DNA from: Pelagophyceae sp. CCMP2097
Taxonomy: Eukaryota > Sar > Pelagophyceae
DNA: 15,117 bases
Direction: 5' to 3'
NCBI GenBank assembly: GCA_026770575.1
Contig: MU657274.1
Coordinates: 1 to 15,117 of the forward strand
This document shows, in pieces, positions 1 through 7,138 of the stretch. The notes under the pieces are model-generated. The model was not told the origin of the DNA and did not search any database. It saw only the letters and a list, made by a program, of their open reading frames with translations. A program made the position numbers and the translations under genes. Position 1 is the stretch's first letter; the number at the start of each line of letters is the position of its first letter.

Positions 1-52
1 CAATCGACCTCTGGGTTATGGGCCCAGCACGCTACCACTGCGCTATCGAGCT
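1..52 (-). tRNA. initiator tRNA-Met (CAT), 3' part cut off by window edge
   Basis: Read on the minus strand, the segment starts with acceptor strand AGCTCGA, then TA, a D stem GCGC/GCGT, and an anticodon arm CTGGG-CCCATAA-CCCAG with anticodon CAT at 18-20. The anticodon stem with three G:C pairs and the stretch GCGTGCTGGGCCCATAACCC are hallmarks of eukaryotic initiator tRNA-Met, as is A at position 1. The T arm and the 3' acceptor strand lie left of the window, so the far end cannot be checked. Role: supplies methionine for translation start. It is transcribed by RNA polymerase III in the same direction as the tRNA-Phe gene 45 bp away. Confidence 0.9.
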
Positions 53-97
53 GCGCACAGCACGCACTTCACACGGGAGTGATCTGAATTTTAAAGT

Positions 98-170
98 TGC
101 CACCTACCCGGATCGAACGGGTGACCTACAGATCTTCAGTCTGGCGCTCTCCCAACTGAGCTAAGGCAGC
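98..170 (-). tRNA. tRNA-Phe (GAA)
   Basis: A complete 73-nt cloverleaf on the minus strand, without intron and without encoded CCA. The acceptor stem is GCTGCCT/AGGTGGC with two wobble pairs and discriminator A. The D arm contains TAGCTCAGTTGGGAGAGC (box A), the anticodon loop is CTGAAGA with GAA at 135-137, and the T arm contains GTTCGATCC (box B). The anticodon stem CCAGA/TCTGT has one mismatched closing pair (C27-U43). Downstream on the minus strand there is no clear run of four or more T, so a Pol III terminator is not obvious. Decodes UUC/UUU. Confidence 0.95.
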
Positions 171-1160
171 TATCGACCAATCGCTGATCTCAGACGCTGT
201 CATATCCAATTGATCGCTAAAGTTGATACAGGTGATGGCAATTCTTAAGGCCATTTTTATATATACAGGTTGTTTTAGGGAAGGTCGGCATAAGGACTTC
301 GAGGTCTTAAAATTCTTTTTCCGCTTTGAGTCCTTTTGAGCGGGTTTTCTTTCGACGTCCTGGAGCGTGACGAAGTGCCCACTTTCTTTTGCGGAAACCA
401 CACCCAACGCCGGGCCCAAAGGCGCCGGCCGCCTCTTCTGTATCTCCACCGCGCATCCCAAGCCGCCGACTGCCGAGTACAAAAGTGTTGGTGAGGTGAG
501 GGTTTGATTTAATATCCCGGGGAGATGGCAGGGTGTTCCAAGTTTTGGGGTACCAACGCAAATCTGTTCACAAATAGTCACGATTGGGCGTCGAGGCTTT
601 GACTTTGATGGCCCCAGACGGGGCGTGGGAGAACGATGGCGGCCAGACCGCAGCGCAGACGCGCAGCCGCACCCCTGCTCTGCACTCTAGCGCAAAAGCA
701 GCGCTCGGGGACATTGAGATGACGCCGTTGCGACGGCGCAAAGTTCTGCCGTAAAATGCAGCGTTTTGCGTCTTTTGCGGGCCGTAGGTCCGGCGCGCCT
801 GGTTCCGCTGGCTTCTGGATGGGCCGCTATGAGACGGACCTCCCTCTCGAAGGAACCAGGCAGACCCGCGATATTGAACGCGCCGACTCGACTGGAAGCC
901 ACTCTTCGAAGAAGAAGAAAAACAGAGGAAACTTGACCCTTTTTAGAAGTGTACACCATAATTAAGCCAATGGGCTCAGGCCAACCAGCGATTTTTCTCC
1001 AAACCTCATTCTAAGGCGATCGCATACTCGATTCGTGGTCTCCGCCCCGGAGTATCCCGGCGCACGAAGCAGCGCCCCCAAAATCGGAATTGAGAAAACT
1101 TCGTGAACTCTCAATAAGGGTGGATTTTAATTTCGCGTTGGCACCCAAAAAGTTGTTGAC
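171..1160. other. stretch without recognised gene
   Basis: Open frames here are short, overlap on both strands and show no recognisable domain. One of them even runs into the tRNA-Phe gene. Composition alternates between GC-rich and moderate. Spliced exons without recognisable homology cannot be excluded. Confidence 0.5.
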
Positions 1161-1374
1161 TACATGTAGGAAGCCCCTCCCCCTATTGGATTCTGCTCCC
1201 TATTGGATTCGGAATGTGGCCAATGAGAGGGCTTGAAAATGCAATTTGTTCATAAAAGCATTTTTGCACCAATCCAAGAGCTTCAAAAGTGTGAAGAGTT
1301 CAGAAGAAGGTTGGATTCCAATAGGGGATCCTGAATCCAATAGGGGGAAGGACTTCCGAGGAATTCCTACATAT
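1161..1374. mobile_element. MITE-like element with long imperfect terminal inverted repeats
   Basis: The left arm (about 1161-1213) and right arm (about 1309-1374) are imperfect inverted copies. Both begin at the outside with a form of a(c/t)atgtaggaa and both contain the word ccctattggattc twice, or its complement on the right. The roughly 95-bp centre is unrelated AT-rich sequence with no ORF. The size (about 215 bp) and lack of coding potential fit a non-autonomous DNA transposon (MITE) or a snap-back element. A clean target-site duplication is not visible, so the exact ends are uncertain. Confidence 0.55.
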
Positions 1375-1433
1375 TTGTTTATATTTTTTTGAAGCGTTTT
1401 TGGTAAAGCGCAGAGGCGAAGGGGGGGGAAGAA

Positions 1434-1967
1434 TATTCACGTTATGACGCGTGTACAGCACGAGCAGCCAAATTCGCATGCCAAGCGGAGTAGAAACGTG
1501 AACGAGCGGGCTCGAACTCGCGACCTCATGCAAGACATTTGAACTGAATGACCCATGTGATGTGTTACACAAACTTCAACACCGACGTTAATGGGGGTAT
1601 TCACGTATCGGCGCGTGTCGTGGACGAGCGGAGCAGGGCGGGGCAGAGCATGGCGTCGACGAGGAGTGATAAGGAGTCCTCCTTGGGTTTCCGTAGGAAA
1701 GAAACGCCGACTATACCTGGCGGAGGGAGCGTGGGGTGGCTTACGCGACGCGTGTCGTGTACGAGCAGGGCGTGGACGAGCAGTGACAAAGGGGGGATGG
1801 CTTACGCGACGCGTGTCGTGGAAGAGCAGGGCGTGGACGGGCAATGACAATGAGTTCACCAGAGCTGAAGTAGATTTCCGTAGGGTAAGAAACTTGAGAC
1901 ACTTGATCCAAAGGTGTACTGCAAGAGTGCGAACCCAAGGGGCCACGCGTCGTGTAAGCCACCCCCC
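1434..1967. repeat. block of diverged direct and inverted repeats
   Basis: A motif close to ttacgcgacgcgtgtcgtg, followed by acgagcagggcgtggacg, recurs at about 1434-1467, 1599-1645, 1738-1798 and 1799-1850. The last two copies form a 61-bp-period tandem. An inverted version of the ggggtggcttac-cgacgcgtg part lies at 1942-1967. A second motif, tttccgtagg followed by aagaaac, occurs near 1687-1704 and 1874-1892. Open frames across the block come from the repeats and look non-coding. At 1506-1525 the minus strand carries a B-box-like GTTCGAGCC in a tRNA T-arm-like context without the rest of a tRNA. Confidence 0.7.
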
Positions 1968-2654
1968 GGTAGCGAACGCGCGAAGGAGCTCAATATCCGA
2001 TACTCGCCCAATAGGCCAATAGGACGTGGGTGCCCGTAGGTCCTGTGATCCCAAAAATCATACAATTAATTGTACGGTCCAGAATCCGATTCCCGTCATC
2101 GACAAAGTTTCTCCGGTGCACCCCCTGACCTCCTTTCCGTACTCAACGCCTGACAGTTGAAGGACGCAGAGTCGCATCATTCTCCCATTCCCAAAAATCC
2201 ACCAGCCCCGAAGCCCGGCGACTCCCTATTTCCCGCTACAATACATGTACTCCAGCCTAGTTGAAACACGGCAGCAAGGAGATATCGAAACAACGGTAGC
2301 CCAAGACTCTATCCGCTATCTATCTCCCACTTACCTGTACTGCAACATTACTCACATTATTATTATTAAAATGTTCTACAACTCCATTGCCACTCCTCTT
2401 CATTTTTCAGTTGAGGGGGGGCACCAGTGTATATATACCTCCGCACCCGGCTCCTTGGCACTGGGACCGGAATTCCCTTTTGCCCAAGGAGCGCAACGCG
2501 GACTAGTGGCGATATCACACATCATAACGACCCGCCCCCTCGGCCGCCGCACCCGCATCCGCAATCGCAGCTAAAAAGGACGACCCACACCCGCACCCGC
2601 ACCCGTGGGTGGGCGGGTGCGGGTCGCATCCGCACCCTTTATCGGTCCCTATTC
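1968..2654. other. non-coding stretch with a C-rich/G-rich inverted minisatellite
   Basis: No recognisable gene. 2050-2420 is AT-richer than its surroundings. At about 2545-2635 there are several cccgca/cccgcat units, followed at once by the complementary gggtgggcgggtgcgggt, so a strong GC hairpin of about 16 bp can form around 2590-2630. Confidence 0.5.
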
Positions 2655-2892
2655 CCGAGGCAGCTGCGGTGCTTGAGCTGGGACCTCGAGGTGCCGATGG
2701 CCACTGGGGGCAGCCGTCGCCTATGCAGGTCTCCCTCGAGGACGTTGGAGAAAGACGACTTTTGAAGGCGCAACTTGGAAAAGTTGCGCCTGCAAAGCGA
2801 TCTTCCTGAGCGGAGACCCCCGAGGCCGCCGCGGTGCTTGAGTTGGGATCTCGAAGTGCCGATGGCCACTGGGGGACTGCCGTCGCCTATGC
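2655..2892 (+). repeat. direct repeat, two copies 165 bp apart, with a perfect hairpin between
   Basis: Copy 1 (about 2655-2727) and copy 2 (about 2820-2892) share gcggtgcttgag-tggga, ctcga-gtgccgatgg, ccactggggg and gccgtcgcctatgca, with a handful of substitutions. Between them, 2766-2776 and 2781-2791 are perfect 11-bp inverted arms (aggcgcaactt / aagttgcgcct) around a ggaa loop. Frames are open across the block but differ between the copies, and no protein family is recognisable. Confidence 0.8.
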
Positions 2893-2995
2893 AACTGCAA
2901 CCAACGGGGCTTGCATGGGTTATGAGACGAGAGTATATGTATTGGCCAGTAAATATGAGTTTATGTATATGTAAACTGGGTTGCTGCGTAGGGCC

Positions 2996-3327
2996 CTACG
3001 TAGGGCCCTACGACCCTACGTGGGGTAGGCTGGACCCTTTGCGGCCCGTAGGGTCCCATACGGAAGGCTTTGTGTGATTTTGGCGACATTAAGGGCTCGG
3101 CGGGTTCGACGACGACGAACGACGAGCCGCCGAGCCCGAGACCGTTGACGCCGAGCCACCCGAACGACGCCTAAGTGGTGCTAACAAGGACTCCGACGTG
3201 GATCCTGGCTCGAGATTTGGCGGCCCGCGGGCGGCGACGCGCGCCGACTGGAACCCCGTCGTCTCACGGTACCCTAAGTGGGACCCTATGTAGGGCCCCA
3301 CGACCTTACGTAGGGTAGGCTGGACCC
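2996..3327 (+). repeat. palindrome-rich 42-bp direct repeats flanking a 248-bp segment
   Basis: Copies at 2996-3037 and 3286-3327 match at about 38 of 42 positions (ctacgtagggccctacga then ccctacg, gtaggctggaccc). The left copy is preceded by a further unit, giving tandem CGTAGGGCCCTACG, a perfect 14-bp palindrome. The segment between the copies contains an 11-bp inverted repeat (3093-3103 gggctcggcgg, 3127-3137 ccgccgagccc) around a GAC-rich loop. Solo-LTR-like or MITE-like insertion are both possible readings. Confidence 0.7.
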
Positions 3328-3537
3328 TACGACTCTAACACCTACGCGGTAACCCATTATGTAAAGGGCAAGATCAAGGAGCGGGCAATGCGCCATGGAA
3401 CCGACTTGTCGGACCCTGCGCGGCATCGACGCTGCGCGCCGCGAACCCGAGGCCATGGGCTTGAGGCGGCCGTCCAGTGATATAGTGCGGCGTGGAAGGC
3501 CCCTCGAAACAGCATCAGTTCACGCAAAGTCACGAGT

Positions 3538-3560
3538 TTCTGGAAGTTTCCAGAAGTTTC
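3538..3560. promoter_or_regulatory. heat-shock-element-like pattern, five alternating boxes
   Basis: The sequence reads TTC-tg-GAA-gt-TTC-ca-GAA-gt-TTC, i.e. five contiguous alternating TTC/GAA boxes each separated by exactly 2 bp. This is the binding pattern of trimeric heat shock factor in eukaryotes. It ends 85 bp upstream of the ATG at 3646, a sensible promoter position for the RRM-repeat gene. That it works as an HSE is inference; the pattern itself is exact. Confidence 0.5.
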
Positions 3561-3645
3561 GGAGCCCAACCTCGCACAGGCGGAGCCTCCGCAGAGCTCG
3601 ACGCCTGACCCTTCGACCCTGACCTGCGACCGACGGGTTGGCGGT

Positions 3646-5343
3646 ATGCGCAAGCTGCGGCCGCTTGCGGGCCCGCGCGTGCGCCGCTTTGCGAGTAAAA
3701 AGCCGGCGGTGGCGGAGCTCTACGTGCGCAATCTGCCGACTGGCTCCACGCGTCAAAACGTCCGCCACGCGTTTGAAAACGTCACCGTCGTCAAGGGCAT
3801 CCGCGTCCCGCTGGACTTAGCCACGGGGGCTCTGCGCGGTTTTGCTTTTGTAGGGGTTGAGTCGACGGAATGCGACTTTGTTTGCCGTCAAATGGACGGT
3901 TCCATGCTCGGCGGCTGCTGCCTTTCGGTGGAGCTCGCGTCGCCGTCCATCAAGGCGGCAAAGCCGGCGCCTTCGTGGAAGGCTGCGATTGGGGCAGCCG
4001 TTGTGATGAACAAAAAGCTTTTATTATGCGAAACCACAGAAGCCGTCCTAACACTCTACAGCAGCCGCGAAACTTTTAACCACGTCAACTACGCGACGGC
4101 GCTGCACCGCATCGGCGGCTTCGGCCCACGATTCGACCGGGCGCCGTTGCCGCTGCTGCAGTCGCTCGTGGAAAGCGCAACAAAGAACATCATCGATTCA
4201 AGCGACTGGAAATCTAGACACCTCGCAAACTCGTGCTGGGGCCTCGCAAAGGCCGGCTTCGAGGCGCGGCAGTTCTTCAACGCCGTTGCGGTGGAAGCGC
4301 CCAAGAAGATGGCGACGTTCAACGCGCAGGACCTCGCAAACACCGCCTGGGCGTTTGCGACGGCGGGCGTCGATGCGCCGCAGCTCTTCAAGACCATCGC
4401 CGCAGAGGCGCCCAAGAAGATGAATAAGTTCACCTCGCAAGCGCTCATGAACACCGTCTGGGCGTTTGCGACGGCAGGCGTCGCGGCACCGGCTTTGTTT
4501 CAAGCCGTCGCCGCAGAATCGTCAAAGAAGATCGCATCGTTCAACTCGCAAGCGCTCGCCACCACCGCCTGGGCCTACACGACGGCGGGCTTTTCGGCGC
4601 CGGCTTTATTCGAAGCCGTCGCCGCCGAAGCACCGCAGAAGATTGGGACTTTTAACCCTCAAAACTTTTCGAATATCGTGTGGGCCTACGCCGTGGCGGA
4701 CGCCAAGGCGCCGATGCTCTTCAACGCCGTCGCTTCGGAAGCACCGAAGAAGGTGGCATCGTTCACCCCGCAAGCGCTCGCAAGCACGGTGTGGGCTTTT
4801 GCGACGGCGGGCATTTCGGCGCCAGCGCTGTTCCAAGCCGTCGCCGTCGAAGCGATGAAAAAGATCGCGATGTTCAACTCGCGAGGGCTCGCGAACACCG
4901 TCTGGGCCTTTGCCACGGTAGGCGTCGCGGCGCCGGCGCTGTACGAGCTCGTCGCCGCAGAATCCTTGAAGAAGATTGCGATGTTCACCGCACAAAACCT
5001 CGCAAACACAGTGTGGGCTTTTGCGACGGCGGGAATCGCGGCACCGGCTTTGTTTGAAGCGGGTGCCGCGGAAGTACGGAGGAGGATCGCGACGTTCACC
5101 CCACAAGACCTCGCCAAGACGCTGTGGGCCTACTCCGCAGCAGAAGTCGAGGCACCTGCGTTATTTGAAGCGATTGCCGCAGCATCACGGAAGAAAAGTG
5201 CGGCCTTCGTCCCGCAAAGCCTTGTGGACAGGGCGTGGGCCTCGACAGCGGGCGGCAAGGCGCCGGCGCGGCTCGACGCGGTCGCTGCGGAAGCATCAGT
5301 GAAGGCATCGTTCACCTCGCAAGGCCTCGCCAAGACCGTGTGA
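3646..5343 (+). CDS. RRM protein with ten 37-residue helical repeats (organelle RNA-binding factor type)
   Basis: 565 aa in one uninterrupted frame. Residues 1-20 are basic, with RRFAS (13-17), which fits a mitochondrial presequence cleavage motif. Residues 22-100 form an RRM, with RNP2 LYVRNL (25-30) and RNP1 RGFAFVGV (64-71). Residues 123-180 look like the leading helical unit (F..VNYATALHRIGG). From about 188 on there are repeats of the type F-x2-Q-x-LANTVWAFATAG-x2-APALF-x-AVAAEAPKK. Full units begin at F225, F262, F299, F336, F373, F410, F447 and F484 (37 aa each) and F521 (35 aa). The 37-aa spacing resembles heptatricopeptide/OPR-type repeats, which bind organellar RNA and often end in a RAP domain; none is seen here. 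The stop (TGA 5341-5343) falls where the next repeat's conserved Trp belongs, after GLAKTV. Likely role: organelle transcript processing or translation, inferred from family. Confidence 0.85.
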   Translation: MRKLRPLAGPRVRRFASKKPAVAELYVRNLPTGSTRQNVRHAFENVTVVKGIRVPLDLATGALRGFAFVGVESTECDFVCRQMDGSMLGGCCLSVELASPSIKAAKPAPSWKAAIGAAVVMNKKLLLCETTEAVLTLYSSRETFNHVNYATALHRIGGFGPRFDRAPLPLLQSLVESATKNIIDSSDWKSRHLANSCWGLAKAGFEARQFFNAVAVEAPKKMATFNAQDLANTAWAFATAGVDAPQLFKTIAAEAPKKMNKFTSQALMNTVWAFATAGVAAPALFQAVAAESSKKIASFNSQALATTAWAYTTAGFSAPALFEAVAAEAPQKIGTFNPQNFSNIVWAYAVADAKAPMLFNAVASEAPKKVASFTPQALASTVWAFATAGISAPALFQAVAVEAMKKIAMFNSRGLANTVWAFATVGVAAPALYELVAAESLKKIAMFTAQNLANTVWAFATAGIAAPALFEAGAAEVRRRIATFTPQDLAKTLWAYSAAEVEAPALFEAIAAASRKKSAAFVPQSLVDRAWASTAGGKAPARLDAVAAEASVKASFTSQGLAKTV

Positions 5344-6496
5344 GCTGATGCGACGGCTCTGGCTTTGAGAATCGGCGCTATTGAGAGGCGCTTTTCAAGG
5401 CGATGGCTTTGAGGATCGGCACGCTCGCCGGTGCGGTGCTGCGCTCGCACGACTCCCACTGGATCGGCGCTGGTTCAGCAGTCGACGCGCGTGGTCCCGG
5501 ACCATTCCACTGCTGACACGTGTGGATGGTCCACTGCCACGACGCGTGTGGGTGGTCCAAGGCCTGCTTCGACGCGGGCGAAGGCCGCGCGGGTCCACCC
5601 GGCGCTCAGCTGTGCTGCGTCGGCGGCAAGTCCGTCACGGACCGTCGGTAGCGGGCGCACCGGCTGCTGCGTCGAGCGGCCAGCGGCGTCGAGCGTCGCC
5701 CGCGCGGACCGCCGCTGCACGGCAGCAACGGCCTCGGCGGCGGGAAGGCGGCGGCGCTCGCCGCCGCGCCGTGCGCAGGCGGCACGCGCCGCGCCTGGCG
5801 CAGGCGAGTGGTGTTCTACATCTGTCTTTTTGCGGTACGCCCCTCCAGCCAGACTCCCGTCCCAGGAGGAGCCGGGCGCGAGGGGTCTGCATGATCTGGA
5901 CGCGGCTCGCCGAGTCATCCCTTCCTGAGATGTAAATGAACGCTTTCGTGCCTCGTCTAATACGGTCTATCCTGGCTCACTGGCGGTCTGCGGTGTAGAA
6001 CAGCGACTTTGGGCGTTTGACCGAATCGCGGCTCTGGCGAGGCCTCTGGCGAGGCCTCGGATCCGCCTCGAGGTGTACTCTCGGAGGTGCCGCAGGCCAC
6101 GGCGAGGCCCTCTTTGCGGAGAAGGCCCCTCGGCTGGAACACGCGCCAGTTTATGCATGAACAGACGCCGCGTCGAGGGGCCTTCCTCGGCGCGCTGCCT
6201 CACGGATGGCAGGGTCCGACGCGCTCCCCCCTCGGCGGCCGCCTCGAGTCGCGGCTTCGGGAGCGTGACGCTTATCGTCGATGCAACGCAGTGTCTGACG
6301 AGTCGATTCCACGAGTCGATGGCGGCGATGGCTCCCGTGGCCGTCATGCACACGAGGGGCTTCGCACCCGCGCTGGCGCGGGTAGCAGCCGCGTGACGCC
6401 CTCTTAGAGTTCGACGTGCGCTTCGGATTTCGACGGCGCGACTCGATTTCGACGGCGCGACACGACCCACAGCGGTCGACGACGGACCACGGTGCT
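5344..6496. other. GC-rich region between two convergent genes
   Basis: Right after the TGA at 5341 the old repeat frame still reads ADATA, matching the A-x-ATA that follows Trp in the repeats, so the first bases are decayed or untranslated repeat. A 17-bp direct repeat (tggctttgagaatcggc / tggctttgaggatcggc) sits at 5360 and 5404. 5474-5560 repeats ggtcc/ggacc words. 5690-5800 is extremely GC-rich. Long open frames on both strands (e.g. minus 5475-5918 and 5967-6470) show no recognisable domain and could come from composition alone. Confidence 0.5.
6121..6187 (-). repeat. hairpin element also found upstream of the RRM gene
   Basis: 6121-6132 (gaaggcccctcg) and 6174-6185 (cgaggggccttc) are perfect 12-bp inverted arms around a 41-bp centre. 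On the minus strand, 6187-6153 matches 3494-3527 on the plus strand at about 28 of 34 positions. Both copies can be read as the peptide RRGRPL(D/E)(A/T)ASVHA, so this is a dispersed repeat, possibly with an old coding origin. Confidence 0.55.
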
Positions 6497-7138
6497 TTAT
6501 AAGTGCGTGGCGTGCGGCGCGGGCGGCGGCCTTGCGGGCGGCGGCCTTGGCGCGCCGTGCGAAAGCTCGGCGCGGCCAAGGAGCGCGCGGAAGTCGTCGT
6601 TTACGTACGGCAGCACGGACGTGCGCCAGCCGCCGCCGCTGCGGTCAAGCGCCAGGCGCACGAGGCGCGGGTCCGCGCGTAGGCGCAGTGACCTAGTGGT
6701 GGCACGCGGCTTGCGGCGCTCTCCGCCCGGCGTGCGACGATGCCACGTCGGACGCCGGCGTCGCCTCTGACTTGTGCCCACTGGCGGTGTCCTTCCGGCG
6801 GGACGTTTCACAGGACGCGGCCACGGACGCAAACTCGAACGCCGCCGCGTCTCCAGAAATTGCCGCCTCGACGACTGCAAACGAGTCGCGCACGTCGGCG
6901 GAGCAGTATCGCAGCGCCGCGCCTTCTCTCCGCAGGATCGTCACGACGGCGAGGAGCTCGGCGGCGGGGTCCGTGAGGGCCGGCGCGTCGACGGCGGGGG
7001 CGATTGCGGCATGCCTGCTGAGTGAGCCTTGTCTGCGGAGGCCCGGCGCCGCGTGGCCGCGCAGCAGCTGCGCTCGCAGGGCGCGGCGCACGACCGGGTA
7101 GCGCGCGTCGTACTGCGCCGCTTTGATGTCGAAGAGGC
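6497..7138 (-). CDS. channel exons 15-16: C-terminal tail with DUF4116-like repeats
   Basis: Exon 15 (7138-6835) begins LFDIKAAQYDARYPVVRRAL, a helix expected just after the CNBD. After an Ala-rich linker it contains REGAALRYCSADVRDSFAVV. Joined through a GT donor (GTTTGC), exon 16 (6692-6497) continues LRLRADPRLVRLALDRSGGG. The pattern G-x-AL-x-Y-x-S-x-(D/E)-(L/V)-R-x-(D)-x3-V matches two DUF4116 units, a short helical repeat common in protist proteins of unknown function. The protein ends in a Pro/Ala/Arg/His-rich stretch before TAA at 6497-6499. Other donors near FEFAS are possible. Confidence 0.6.

Noticed and set aside
126..581. 151-codon minus-strand frame.
   Set aside because: It runs through the tRNA-Phe gene and shows no domain or coding character.
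964..979. agccaatgggctcagg resembles the core of the dinoflagellate spliced leader.
   Set aside because: Only the agcca and ggctca halves match and the middle differs. The halves are near-complementary, so the match is easy to obtain by chance, and there is no downstream retro-copied gene.
1497..1560. Possible tRNA gene on the minus strand (GTTCGAGCC with an upstream TTGCATGAGGTC).
   Set aside because: The T stem does not pair, there is no acceptor stem and no D arm at proper distance. At most a B-box relic.
2996..3327. Solo LTR pair of a retrovirus-like element.
   Set aside because: The flanks are only 42 bp, with no primer binding site, polypurine tract or coding content between them.
5341..5343. 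Reading TGA as Trp (recoded stop) in the RRM-repeat protein.
   Set aside because: All other conserved Trp positions use TGG, and the channel gene needs only standard codons; a mutation or a splice site is simpler.
5381..5935. 184-codon plus-strand frame after the RRM gene.
   Set aside because: Arg/Ala/Pro-rich translation of very GC-rich DNA, overlapping equally long frames on the other strand; no recognisable family.
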